64,000 bases of DNA. Origin: Dermatemys mawii (Eukaryota > Chordata > Testudines > Dermatemydidae). Shown in pieces: positions 1 through 11,148 of this stretch. Position numbers and translations under genes: made by a program. The notes beneath the pieces are model-generated. The model saw only the letters and a program-made list of their open reading frames with translations, was not told where the DNA came from and did no database searches. The stretch lies in NCBI GenBank assembly GCA_007922305.1, contig ML677366.1, forward strand, positions 11,159,132-11,223,131, written 5' to 3'. The first letter of the stretch is position 1, and the number at the start of each line of letters is the position of its first letter.

Positions 1-1826
1 TTGCTGCAAGGCTTAGTCAGTTTTTACTCTATATGGTGAAGGATGTTGCTGGAGTTGTTTTCATGCCTGATGTCAACTGATACAATTGTCAAGGGCACTT
101 TGAGCTTGGACTAGGTGCATTTTTTGGTCTTGCTCTTAAATGCACCAGTGAATGGATTAATTAATTGCTCAAATGTGAGAAAATGAAAGGACCTTAAAAA
201 AATTAAACGACTTCAAAAGGGGCATGCCCAAAAACTCATTAAAAATAGGAGGATAAAGAAAAGTGCATCAGAATCTGCAGTTTAGTTCACATGGCCCAAA
301 AATCTCCTGTGCAGTGTACATCAAATTGTGAAACAGCTTTGATCTTGGGCCAAGTCATGTTTCCTAGCCTGATGCATCATTAGCCAGCATGATATTGCAT
401 TTTGACACAAGGACACTGATGTAATCCATAGGAAGGAGATGCAGACCAGCTGCAGGTGAGGAGGAGTCAAAACCTGAACATTTTCATTATAAACAGAACT
501 TAATAAAATACTGAATATGAATGAGCTCAGGCCACATCCTTGGTGGGGAAAACCAGCATTGCACCATGGAAGTTCACGGAGCTATTCCGATTTACCCCAG
601 CTGAGGAGCTGTATAAACTGTGTAGGCAGGATTTGTTCAGTCATGGACACTGATCTTCAGAGCCAGTGTGACCTAGTGATCAGAGCAAGGAACAAGGAGT
701 AAGGAGACCAGGGTCCTCGTCAAGACGTTGTCATGGATTTGCTGTCTGTGTCACTTCAGGTCTCGATGCTCAGATGCCATTCACACAACTACATTTAGGT
801 GCCCAATGTGCTGAGCTCTTTCTAGATTGTCCAATACCTAATCAGTCAACCAATGGCCAAGCTCTGCTCTTGGTTATCCCAATAAAATGACTCCCGATTC
901 ACAGCAGTATACCTGGGAAGCAGAATCTGGCCATAGGATTTTATTCCATCTCCCAGCCGGATGCCAAAGCTCCCTACTCTGGCCAAGCTGGATATCGGAA
1001 TTTGAAATCCAGAAGCAAAGCAGAGATGCCTGTCGACACCTAGAATCCGTGGCCTGCTCCCAGCTATTTCAAAGTGAGGTTGCAAGTTTCTGCGCTCTCC
1101 CAGAAACCAGCAGCATGGCTGGGGAAATGCTTGCAAAGACACCCAGGGCGTCAATTTTTACATGTATTTATTTATTTACATACAGTGCACTTTTAAAATT
1201 CGCTAAATTTTCTTCGCAGTAATTGCCTCCTCATCTCTCCCTCGCATTTATACTCATCGCAGCCCATAAAGAAACAAATAAGTCCCATTCCCCAACTGTC
1301 TGTTCTTATTCACTTGACTCCATTATTTCAGCTCTTTCTGGCAGGCTGTGTGGGAATGAGTGCCTAGCAGCAGAGTGTAAAATAGGTCATCAGATTTATA
1401 TTTGATTTGTGGGGGGGGGTTGACTTTCTCGCTGAGCGGGTCGGATAGAATCTCAATCACTTGGGATGTGGCCCAGCTCACAAGATTCCATTCCCAGTCT
1501 GTTCTGCCCTCACATTCGATGGCAGTATAATTTCATATTTAGGTATTGATACAAAAAAGATTTATTTTGCCAACTGAGTTTCTGGTTGAAACTCTCTCGT
1601 TGGATATAAATATTCTGTTTCCATGTGCATTCCAGAACAACAAGTCAAAACAAATAGAACCTGTCTTGGTTTGTTGTTTGATTGGGGAGAATGCAAGGTT
1701 TATCCGCGATTTTAGGCCTTTCAGTTCCATTAAACATCATGCTCTTCTGCAGTCATTGGTAAATACAGCAATATTGAGGCAACTGGGCTTATAGCATTTC
1801 TGGTTCATGAGCCTCACTGTTCTGCC
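1..1826. other. Intronic sequence without recognised features
   Basis: No exon, RNA gene or clear repeat was seen. Overlapping short frames on both strands at 846-1222 show no family resemblance and no coding signature. A G9 run lies near 1411-1419. Confidence 0.55.
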
Positions 1827-1954
1827 TCACTTGATAATTACCTGTTCTGTTCATTCCCTCTGAAGCACCTGGCAATGGCCTCTGTACAAATACAGGACAC
1901 TGGGCTAGACGGATCTTTGGTCTGACCCATTGTGGCCATTTTTCTGTTCTTATG
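1827..1954 (+). repeat. CR1 LINE 3' tail
   Basis: The segment matches the 3' untranslated end of a CR1 subfamily: CTGTTCTGTTCATTCCCTC, then the GGCAATGGCC block, then CTGGGCTAGACGGATC and GGTCTGACCCATTGTGGCC, ending at TTCTTATG. The same subfamily recurs in reverse at 36763. It is 5' truncated, as is usual for CR1, and has no coding part. Confidence 0.85.
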
Positions 1955-2075
1955 CCTTTGGACAGATGACTATCAAAACAAGGAAACTTGTGGGCCTCAA
2001 AAAAAAAAAATTGCAAGAGGATTAATTCCATCTCAGAGGCAAGTTCTCAAAGATGGGCTCTTGAATGTTTACTAA

Positions 2076-2311
2076 GGCATGGTCTAAACTCTGTTTTTGT
2101 AGTTATCATCAGGGGTATAACTTTTTTCCAATATAATTATACAAGTGTGGATGCAGTTATAGTGGAATAAAGATGCAGTGTACCACTGTAGCTTATTCCC
2201 CTTCCTGCATACACATTTATACTGGTAAAACTGCATCCACACTAAGGGGTGTACTGCTTTGCCTATATCATTGTAGTTAAAGTGGTACAACCTGTGTGTG
2301 TAGGTAAGGCC
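2076..2311. mobile_element. Harbinger-like palindromic MITE
   Basis: The ends GGCATGGTCTAAACTC and GTGTGTAGGTAAGGCC are imperfect inverted repeats. They are flanked on both sides by TAA (2073-2075 and 2312-2314), the kind of 3-bp target duplication made by PIF/Harbinger elements. The interior is self-complementary: GTGTGGATGCAGTTATA near 2146 faces its partner near 2229-2240. There is no coding capacity. The superfamily call rests on the duplication and end type. Confidence 0.6.
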
Positions 2312-3527
2312 TAATACACCAGGACACCATAGAAATATTTAAGACAGAGGCCTTGCACTATTTATTTGCTTTCAATGTCAGATGCACTGAACACAAATAG
2401 TGTAAATAACATATTGCACTGATAAATGCACACACATTTAAGGGAGTGTGTGTTAGCTGGTGATTAATACAGAGGTTGTAACTCAGGAGACCTGAGTTCT
2501 ACCCCCATATCTGCACCTGACTTGACTGCTGGCTGGTTTGGATGCTTATCAAATCCCTAATGCCTGCAAAACCAGGTTGTAAATCTCATGGAAATGAGCT
2601 TTCATGCAGAATCTCCAGCTTCTTGTCCCCTCCAGAGACACTGGGGAGGGGGGTATTTTGGGGCTCTGGCATAAAAACAGAAGATGATATTTGTGTGCAT
2701 GGAACCAGGGAGGAGGGTTTGATTTCAATGGGAGTTAGGCACCCAAACACTTTGGATCTTGGATCTGGCCTCAGTTCCTTGTGCTGTCCTTGGGATTGAG
2801 AGGATTGTGGCTTTATGACTTGGGTCGAGAATCCCGTTTGGACTGAGATGTACAGTTCAAGTGTGTGTTAACTCTGCTATCCATTAACCTAGCAGATGGA
2901 TTTGGGAGAGGGATTTTTTGCGGGGCACATTAGCTCTGGAATTAATCGGTCTTGTGTCTCTTTTCCTCTCTCTACAAAATCTCTGATATTTCCAACTCTT
3001 GTAAAACAAAGTTCCATCCTAGTGCTTTGAAAGCCAACTGAAGCCTTTTCCAGCAGGGGACAAAGACTGAAGTGTTCTCTACTGTATTTGTTCACCAGAC
3101 TCTCCACCTCCCAAGCACCGGAGCCGTCCCTTTGAGATGAAGAGTCACGATCTGCAACGCAGGCAATTATTTAGAAAACAAAACTGCCTCTCAAACATTC
3201 TACAGAGCTCAGTACTACAGTGGGCAGGGAGGCCTAGTCTTCCAAGGCAACAGCCTATGGAGGGCCCTCCCACTGTACCCGAGTGCCCATTTCTGTGCAC
3301 AAATGTGAGGGTTGTGGGTACAGTCTAAGTGACCATGTTTGAAAACAAGTGCTAAATAATAACCAGAGGAAAACCAGAGTCCTTGGCATGAAGGTCTCCA
3401 GCTAAGATCTTAAAAGCAGTGACTACTAAGAGTAAACGCCTGCAGTACAACGGGCTTGGCCAGCGCCACTGCATGTGTGCTGGTTAGCTGGGAGGCAGAT
3501 GCACTTATATATTGAGAGAGAGGTCTA
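2312..3527. other. Intronic sequence with a possible MIR remnant
   Basis: A weak MIR-like stretch (GAGACCTGAGTTCTACCCC) lies near 2468-2535. A GGGAGTTAGGCACCCAAAC stretch near 2729 resembles an ancient palindromic repeat family described below. Nothing else is recognised. Confidence 0.45.
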
Positions 3528-3701
3528 GTCGGCAGCTGGTATCAAGCAGAGTGCCCCAAGGGTCAGTCCTGGGGACGGTTTGTTCAATCTGTTTATCAAT
3601 GATCTGAAAGGTGGTGTGGACGGCACCCTCAGCAAGTTTGCAGATGACACTAAACTGGGAGGAGTGGTAGATACTCTGGAGGGTAGGGATAGGATACAGA
3701 G

Positions 3702-4574
3702 CAGGGGTGGGCAAACTTTTTTGCCCGAGGGCCACATTGGGTCTACAAAATTATGTGGAGGGCCGGGTAAGGGAAGGCCCCGCCCCGCCCCCAATCTGGC
3801 CCCCTCCCACTTCTGGCCCCAAGCAAGCCCCCTCCCACTTCCCGCCCCCTGACTCCCCCCTCAGAATCCCCATTCAATCCCCTCCCATCCCCTGACTGTC
3901 CCTTCCAGAGACCCCTAACCACCCCCCAGGACCCCACCCAATTCCCCTGCTCCCCTGTCTGCTCCGACCCCTATCCACCCTCCCACCCCCTAACTACCAC
4001 CCCAGAACCCCATCCCCTATCCAACCCACCCTCTCCCTGACTGCCCCCTCCAGACTACCCACCCAACCACCACCCTGGTACCCCCCAGTCCCCCTCCGCC
4101 CCCTTACCATGAGTGCTGGCCTGGCTCTGGGGGAAGAGGGGGAGCGCACAGCCCTGGCCCCCCAGAGTGCTGCCGCAGTGACATGGCTCCGGGGGAGGGG
4201 CTGAGCGCGCATCCCCGGTCCCCGGAGTGCTGCCCATGCAGCGTGGCTCTGGGAGAGGGGCTCAGCGGGCAGCCCCAGCCCCCCAGAACACTGCCCCCGC
4301 GGCATGGCTCCGGGGGAGGGGCTGGGGCGCAGTGCCGGCTGGCCCCCAGAGTGCCCCCCACGTGGTGCGGCTCCGGGGAGGGGCTGAGCACACAGCCCCA
4401 GCCCACGGAGTGCTGCCCACATGGCACGGCTCAGGGGAGAGGGGAGCGCGTAGCCCCGGCCGCAGCGCTACGCAGCGCGGCTCCGGGGCAGGGGCGGGGG
4501 CAGCCTCACTGGCCGGGGGGCCGGATGAGACTGTCCCATGGGCCGGATCCAGCCCATAGTTTGTCCACCCCTGA
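3702..4574. mobile_element. hAT-like non-autonomous transposon, copy 1 (in CR1)
   Basis: The ends are inverted repeats: CAGGGGTGGGCAAAC at the left and the matching GTTTGTCCACCCCTG at the right. The element is flanked by a perfect 8-bp target duplication, ATACAGAG, at 3694-3701 and 4575-4582, as expected for hAT. Removing it with one duplication restores the continuous CR1 sequence. The interior is C-rich with no transposase; the long frames across it are by-products of skewed composition and tandem repeats at 4113-4500. Confidence 0.93.
4113..4500. repeat. GC-rich tandem repeat (~60-bp units) inside hAT-like copy 1
   Basis: About six units of roughly 55-63 bp follow one another. Each has a GTGCTGCCC-type start, a GGCTCCGGGGGAGGGGCTGAG-like middle block and a CAGCCCCGGCCCCC-type end. 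Unit starts are near 4113, 4167, 4227, 4288, 4351 and 4410. The block is CpG-rich compared with the surrounding intron. A homologous array occurs in copy 2 (14507-14905) but not in copy 3. Confidence 0.8.
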
Positions 4575-5406
4575 TACAGAGGGACCTAGACAAATTAGAG
4601 GATTGGGCCAAAAGAAATCTGATGAGGTTCAACAAGGACAAGTGCAGAGTCCTGCACGTAGGATGGAAGAATCCCATGCACTGCTACACACTGGGGACCA
4701 ATGGTTAGGGAGCAGTTCTGCAGTAAAGGACCTAGAGGTTACAGTGGATGAGAAGCTGGATATGAGTCAACAGTGTGCCCTTGTTGCCAAGAAGGCTAAT
4801 GACATTTTGGGTTGTATAAGTAAGGGCATTGCCAGCAGATCAAGGGATGTGATCATTCTTCTCTATTCGGCAGTGGTGAGGCCTCATCTGGAGTAGTGTG
4901 TCCAGTTTTGGGGCCCACACTACAAGAAGGATGTGGAAAAATTGGAAAGAGTCCAGCAGAGGGCAATAAAATTGATTAGGGGGCTGGAGCACATGACTTA
5001 TGAGGAGAGGCTGAGGGAACTGGGATTGTTTAGTCTGCACAAGAGAAGAATGAGTGGGGGATTTGACAGCTGCTGTCAACTACCTGAAAGGGGGTTCCAA
5101 AAAAGATGGATCTAGACTTTTCTCAGGGGTACCAGATGACAGAACAAGGAGTAATGGTCTCAAGTTGCAGAGGGGGAGGTTTAGGTTGGACATTAGGAAA
5201 AACTTTTCCACTAGGAGGGTGGTGAAGCACTGGAATGGGTTACTTATGGAGGTGGTGGAATCTCCTTCCTTAGAGGTTTTTAAGGTCAGGCTTGACAAAA
5301 CCCTGGCTGGGATGATTTAGGTGGGATTGGTCCTGCTTTGAGCAGGGGTTGGACTAGGTGACCTCCCGAGGTTCCTCTCAACCTTGATATTCCATGATTC
5401 TATGAA

Positions 5407-8127
5407 ATGTGGAGTTCTGCAGCCAAAATCTAGCTTGGTTTTGCTTTGACAGGTCACTGCTGCAGCCTTTTGTTAAATGGGGAGTTGGTGAAGCAGACAC
5501 AGCAAGAAACTGTTCCCAATAGCGGAGGCTACAAAGGAGAAGGTTCTCATGACTGTGATGGAGTTACAGGGCATTTTATCGGGATGAGAACAAATGTGGC
5601 AACTCCCTCCTCAAACTGACAGTGCATGACTGAGCCTAATACAGCACCCAGGCAGCTGATCCTACAGAGGTAAACAGCAGAAAGTAGGGAGGCTTTAGCT
5701 GAAATTAAACAGACAGTGGATTAGTAAAGGATTTTCATCCTTGGCCTGGCTTTCTCCATTGCAGGCAGCTTATTCCCAAATATACTGGTAAATAGAAACC
5801 AGCAGAGCATTGATACTGTTTTGATTTGGTGCAGCCCGAGGAGGGGGGGAAAAAAAAAAAAAGATCTATTTGTGTTTTATTGTAAAAAAAGGTCCAGTTG
5901 TTTTCTTCAGAAGTGGGAAGTTCCTCTCTGGGACTGACATGCAATGTTAACCATAGTTCCAAAGGCTGAATTCTTTACCAGGTTACTGCCACTCCTCCAA
6001 ATGGAATAAAATAATAATAATAAAAAATAAACTAATTTTATATGGGATGAGGGAACAGGGCATCAAAATAAAGGCTTTATGTAAGGCTTTATTCATTGAA
6101 AACAAACGTAATAATTAACAAGCGAACATGGCTATGAACAACGCAAAGCGGGTACACTCCTCTCTGAGTGGCATTTGGAAATGCTTTAATGAATCACAAG
6201 AGCTATCTAGGAAACTTGATCTGACCCTTCCTTCCCCATCTTTAAGAAGTCCACTGCCTTCCACAAATAACAGTCACATTGGCCGCTGCAAGCCAGGATA
6301 TGATGTAAGAGAGGTTCTAGGCCAAAATCCGCTTTCAGTGACACTGGCTCAAATCCAGAGTCAACCAGCAGAGCCACCAGATTTACACTGGTGTGAGGGA
6401 GACTGGGAATCTAACCCTATATTGATAAGTCATTGCTACTAAGTAGTGCATCCGGGCCAATCAGGGACCCCAGGAGCACTGTAAGTCTGGCCCTCCGCGG
6501 ACAGCACCTCTTGTGGTACTCAGGCCACAAGGCTCACAGCCTGTCAATCACTGCTCTGCCAAAGCTGTCAGGTGGCGGCATGGATGCAGCAGTTGCTCAG
6601 GGAGCACTGGGTTCAGCTGAGCAGGGGAGGGAGGTAGCAAAGAAGCCCTTTGCATCTCCCTGATCCTGAAGCCTGCTCTGCACTTAACTGATCCCCAGTG
6701 CAAGTCAGAGCAACCCCAGAGCTGTCCTAATCTGTGCCCGCTCCAACAGCCGCATGGTTCATTTTGCCACAGACACACACCCCTGCAGCTGAAAGTTATA
6801 GTGGCACAGCTGCTGCCAAGGTGGCTTTGTACATCCAAAGGATTCTCTTCCTCGGTTCAAAGCTTTAGAGCAGTTTTTGCCTCAGAGCTATGGCTACGGA
6901 AGGGGATTGCAGAGGCTGCGTCTGTACAGAGGCAAGATATGGGTGTTGGGAAGGCTAGTGAGGAGGATTTTACTGCATCCCCTAGGACTAGAGCTGCAGC
7001 GATGTTTCCTTTGTGCTGCCAGGTGCAGCTCCGGGATTCCATCAGTTCTATGTCAGTGCATTTGGTGCTGAAACAGCGCCCTGTTCAGTGGTTTCCACAA
7101 AAGCCCTGGCTGTGATCATCTTGCAATGTTCAAAGATGCCAGAATCATGATGCACTCAAGCCATCCAGAAAAGAGAAATGCCTCTGCAGAGTAATGAAAC
7201 AGCAGCTTTACAGGAGAGGCTACAACAGCAGACAACTTAAAGGGGTTTGGGCACCATACACAAGCGTAAGGAAGCTGAAGACCAACGATCTCTTGTTCAG
7301 CAGGCAATGCATGTGGGCTTTGATCTGCTACAAATGAACAGTGCTCACATGAGCCTTCTTGCTCCTGGACCAGAGTGTTGTGGGTTTAAGTCCCTACTAG
7401 GATCTGGTTTTAGGCATACACTTGTGTGGATACTCCCACTATTCAGAAGGGAGAAGAACATTCTCCAGGGTAGCTTTCAACCAAAAAGGCTTCGTCACAT
7501 TGTGAAGGGGTGATGAGGTCCAAGACTTTCCTCTCCAGAATATTTGTAAAATAAGGTGATTTCCTAATCTCTTTCAAATCCTTTATTTTGTTCTTTATTT
7601 TACTGCACTTAAAAATAAGTTAGCATAACAATACAGCTGGAGAAAAATACCATCGTAAAGATCCATAGTGCTCTAAAGACAATATACATGTATCACTTTG
7701 CCCATCTCTGAATTGCAGCTGCCTCTGGGGTAGAGCATCGCAGCTGATTACACAATATTTTTCAGGAGAGCAACTGAGGCTGTTATTTCAAGCTAGAAAG
7801 ACAGGCCTGAGTCAGAACCTTAAATCCAGCTTCACACTAACCTCCAGATCTGAACCCACCACAATAATTTTGGGTAAGAGTTGGATCTCACAATGGAAAA
7901 GGCCGTCACCTCCCTGAACTGGATTGAATGCAGCACAAGAGGATAGAGATCTTTAGAAATCAGTCAATTTCATAAGTGTTCCAAATTTTACAAGGAGAAC
8001 TTGCCAAAAGGCAGCATTGTCAAAACCCTACCCCTATCTGAAGCCTAATACAGACCCATTTCTACTAATGCTTTTCAGAACCTCCTCTAATTTTAATTGC
8101 AGTGAGTGTGAGCTACCAGTATAGCTG
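5407..8127. other. Intronic sequence, mostly unassigned
   Basis: Contains an A-rich stretch at 5848-5892 and a short AAT repeat at 6009-6030. A possible tRNA-derived SINE remnant near 7345-7395 has a B-box-like GGGTTTAAGTCCC. The short frames between 6128 and 7513 show no protein family resemblance. Confidence 0.5.
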
Positions 8128-8930
8128 GCTGGGCGTTTTCCATCAAAATGTTTTTTCAACAGAAAATGCAGTTTTGGCAAAATCTCAATTTTCCACAGAA
8201 AACTTTCAATTTTGTCAGGGGTTTTTTTTTTTTTTTAATTTTCTATCAGGAAAATTGAAACAAAAAGTTGAATGTTAAACAGGACTGAAATATTTTGGTT
8301 TGTTGAACTGAATTGAAATCTTTAGTTTGGAGTCAGTTCCACAGAAATCTGTGTCTGCAGGAACTGATATGGTGCCTCATGGGAGTTGTGCTTCAATGCT
8401 CCACGTCCTCATTTTCATTGTGGGTGAGGCTACCCCGCCAAACTACACCTCCCAAGATACTCTATAGTCATGGGATTCCCATGATTCAGAGAAACAGGAG
8501 GCAATAGCCCACCATGCGGATGTAGTTCAGTTACGCAGCTTTGCCCATTGAGCAAAACAGGGTCACTAGGAATTGTAACTACAACTCCCATGAGCTACTG
8601 TGGCAACTCAAACGCTAGGGTGACCAGACAACAAGTGTGAAAAAGGGACAGGGGCTAATAAGAGCCAATATAAGAATAAGATCCAAAATTTGGGACTGTC
8701 CCTATAAAATTGGGACATCTGGTCACTCTATCAAACGCATGCAGTCCAATGCTGATCTGAGCCAAAATGGAGCACTTCAATATTCCCAAATTTATTTTTT
8801 TTTCTTAACTTTCCATCTGCAAAAGACTTTAAATTTTATCTTTGTCCTTATTCAGGATGAAAACAAAATGTTGACATACCTAAATTTTCCAAGGAATGGA
8901 GTTTCTACTTTCCAAATAACTGGTTAAGTA
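8128..8930. mobile_element. AT-rich palindromic element with nested insertions
   Basis: The left part (8131-8340, with TTTTCCATCAAAATG and GAAAATGCAGTTTTGG) and the right part (8770-8925, with GATGAAAACAAAATG and AATTTTCC) are degraded inverted counterparts. Between them, CTCATGGGAGTTGT at 8377 and ACAACTCCCATGAG at 8581 form a second inverted pair. A T15 run lies at 8222-8236. A younger hAT-like MITE (8616-8730) sits inside. I recognise this as a recurrent reptile repeat, but I cannot name the family. Confidence 0.55.
8616..8730. mobile_element. hAT-like MITE with TAGGGTGACCAGA ends, copy 1
   Basis: The inverted ends are TAGGGTGACCAGAC and TCTGGTCACTCTA. A perfect 8-bp target duplication, TCAAACGC, flanks the element (8608-8615 and 8731-8738). 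The interior has the typical pair GGGACAGGGGCTAATA and GGGACTGTCCCTATAAAAT. Further copies lie at 18564 and 47363. The 8-bp duplication points to hAT. Confidence 0.88.
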
Positions 8931-9875
8931 CTCTCAGATGGAATATACACTGTACGTGGTGTGTACGTATGTGTGCACAACACTTTACAGACATCGATTC
9001 ACGTATACACACAGTCCTTCCTCACTTGTGTAATGCTGGCCCTGTGAATGTGAATCAGGTATTTGGAGAGAAGGAAGGTTTGGCGAAGCAGAAGGAAATC
9101 AATATGTGACAACTATAACTCTCTGCTCAACAATTATACAAGATTTACACTGCTGCGTAGGCTCCCTGTATTGATTTTTTACACAAATATTTACTGCACG
9201 AGTAATACAGGTATAAGGCTAAATCTGTGTTTCTGCCTTGTCTCTATATTGATTTTAAAAAAGCCATTGCTATTGTATATAAAACTTTAATATCTTAGCC
9301 CATGTGACTAGACACACACATACTCCTTTCCCATATCCACTTTGCAATTCATTATCTGACAACTACTCCACAGTCCAGTACAAATTTTACTCAAAAATGT
9401 TTCTCTCTTGATACGAGTTTAACAAATTTGTTGCAGTTCACCAATTATTAAGCTAGACGATGGAATCAGAAGGACCTATGAGCTGGAGATGCTTGGAATA
9501 GCTAAGGATGTTTAATGAAAAAGTATAAGATTCTTTTTTAATTTCAGGTGAAATGTTTGTTTGTTTTGTTTTAATGGGGTAAGTCCTACTCTTTTTTAAA
9601 AAAATGTCTCCTCCTCCTTTTTCCACTGGGAAAGAAATGAAGGTATAAAAAAAGAAACTATGGGGAAGGGAAACAGAGGCTAAACACATATTTTTAAGTT
9701 TCTGAAAAAGTTTAAGTAGTGAGAGAAAGTGGAATTTACTAGAATTTCAGAACAAAACATTTTTCAAAATTTCAAAATGTATCATTTTAAATTTATCATT
9801 TGTAAATCTCACTGGATGCCCATTGGCACCTTTGGGTGTCTAAATACTTTTGAAAAGCTGGCCTAGAGTGTCTTG
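8931..9875. other. Intronic AT-rich sequence
   Basis: No gene was seen. AT-rich sequence at 9690-9790 (AAAACATTTTTCAAAATTTC) resembles the AT-rich palindromic family at 8128. 9805-9863 resembles the TTTTCAAAAG/TTAGGCACC palindromic family, with GGTGTCTAAATACTTTTG. Confidence 0.45.
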
Positions 9876-9979
9876 CACCTTCCTCTGAAGCATCTGGTGG
9901 GGATCTCTGTTGGAGGTGGGATATGAGACTAGATGGACCATGAATCTGAGCTAATCTGGCAATTCTTGTGTTTCTATGC
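9876..9979 (+). repeat. CR1 LINE 3' tail, degraded
   Basis: CCTCTGAAGCATCTGG is followed by GAGACTAGATGGACC and ends in TTCTTGTGTTTCTATG, in the order of a CR1 3' end. It is more diverged than the copy at 1827. No coding part remains. Confidence 0.7.
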
Positions 9980-10916
9980 AGTGAGACAGACAAAAAGGAG
10001 GAGAGGGGAAAAGTCCCCATGAACTCCTGGCAACTGAAACTGAAAATAGCCCCTAAAGAAACATGCCTGTCTTAGAGCAGTGGTCCATGTTTACATTAAC
10101 AATGCACACAGAATGATTGCTAACAGGTGTACAGCAACACTGTTATTTTCTGCAGTGTCTAAATAACCCAGAGCCTTTACATTTCAGAGTCTGATTTCCT
10201 GCCTGATGCGAAGAACCTGAGTTTCCAAGTGCATAGAAAAGAGAGAGAAGCAAAAAGCTGAATTTACAAGAGAGTCTTTTCTCCACAGTCCTGTGCAAGA
10301 ACATTTACACTATTAATGTGGCCCACGTCATACCCCGACTCATGTTTTCTGTAATTACTTTATTATTTTTTATTGATGAAGTTCTCTCTAAGATGAGGAT
10401 TTTTGAAAGAACAATACTAGATGGCTTGCGGAGAACAGAGCTCACCTCTTCTGAGCTTGGCCCCAATGCTGCTGCACATGCAGCATACTGTACAATATTT
10501 ACACTTTATAAATATTTCTGGGGCATTTTGTGCAGCAGTGCCGTGATACCAGACAGATTTGATCTTGACAAGCTGCAGGAGACAGTTTCTTGCTGTTGTC
10601 TGTTGTAATTACAAGCAAAGCGGAAAGGAGGTAGCCGGGCTTCCAGGAGAGGAGTCTGAAAGGTCGGCTGACGAGGTAGTCTTTGGGGCATGGTAAATGC
10701 CCTGTAGATATACTGCCATTTCTTTGTTTAACCCTCTTTTGTGCTGATCCCGTACCCACAACCAAGGCTATAGTGTTTTCCTTCCTGTGGCAAACTGCAA
10801 ATATTCTTGCATTTGAAAATATTAGGGAATTAAATCTCACTCCGTCACTGTGCGGAGGGTTAAATATTTATTATCCTTAGTTTGCAGATGGAGAAAACTA
10901 CGTCAGAAAGAGGTTA
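9980..10916. other. Intronic sequence without recognised repeats
   Basis: No gene was seen. The stretch 10480-10620 (TTTACACTTTATAAATATTTC and the following bases) is balanced in composition and not obviously repetitive. It could be conserved non-coding sequence, but this cannot be judged from one genome. Confidence 0.4.
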
Positions 10917-11148
10917 TGGGTATGTCTATACTGCAATTCTACACCTGTGGCTGGCCTGTGCCAACTGACTTGGGCTCGGGCTAAATGTAGATGTTCGGGT
11001 TCTTGATAGGGCTCAGACTCTAGGACCCAGTCACAGAGCTTTGGCTGCAGCCCAAGCCCAAACCTCTCAGTTAAGTAGGCCTGTAGCCCGAGCCCAAGTC
11101 AGCTGGCATGGGCTAGCCGTGGGTTTTTAATTGCAACTGCACTCCCAT
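10917..11148. mobile_element. Palindromic MITE (GGGTATGTCTAYACTGCAATT family), copy 1
   Basis: It starts GGGTATGTCTATACTGCAAT. The arms TGACTTGGGCTCGGGCT near 10966 and AGCCCGAGCCCAAGTCAGC near 11086 are inverted complements, and GGGCTAGCCGTGGGT faces CACCTGTGGCTGGCC. The right end, AATTGCAACTGCACTCCCATA, has drifted. The family is shared with 42001-42284. Target duplications are not clear. It has no coding capacity and is probably Harbinger-type. Confidence 0.75.

Larger units (their letters stand above)
3528..5406 (+). mobile_element. 5'-truncated CR1 LINE (interrupted)
   Basis: Remains of a CR1 non-LTR retrotransposon. The interrupted part starts inside the reverse transcriptase: the translation near 3600-3660 includes [10 protein letters not shown] and the catalytic FADDT motif. 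After the inserted hAT-like element (3702-4574) the RT C-terminal region continues with [20 protein letters not shown] stop then interrupts the usual EYC motif (tag at 4894-4896), followed by [20 protein letters not shown]. The last protein part is in another frame (5054-5320, with [14 protein letters not shown]), so frameshifts are present. The element ends with the CR1 3' region GGACTAGGTGACCTC and the tail ATTCCATGATTCTATGA. It is inactive: truncated, interrupted, frameshifted and carrying stops. Confidence 0.95.

Noticed and set aside
1411..1419. G-run as possible quadruplex
   Set aside because: A single G run is insufficient for a stable quadruplex motif.
4183..4896. A 237-codon open frame on the plus strand
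   Set aside because: It runs through the GC-rich tandem array of the hAT-like element into the CR1 reverse transcriptase remnant, so it is a chance join of two transposons.
7345..7395. Possible tRNA gene (B-box-like GGGTTTAAGTCCC)
   Set aside because: No matching acceptor stem or anticodon arm could be traced; at most a SINE remnant.
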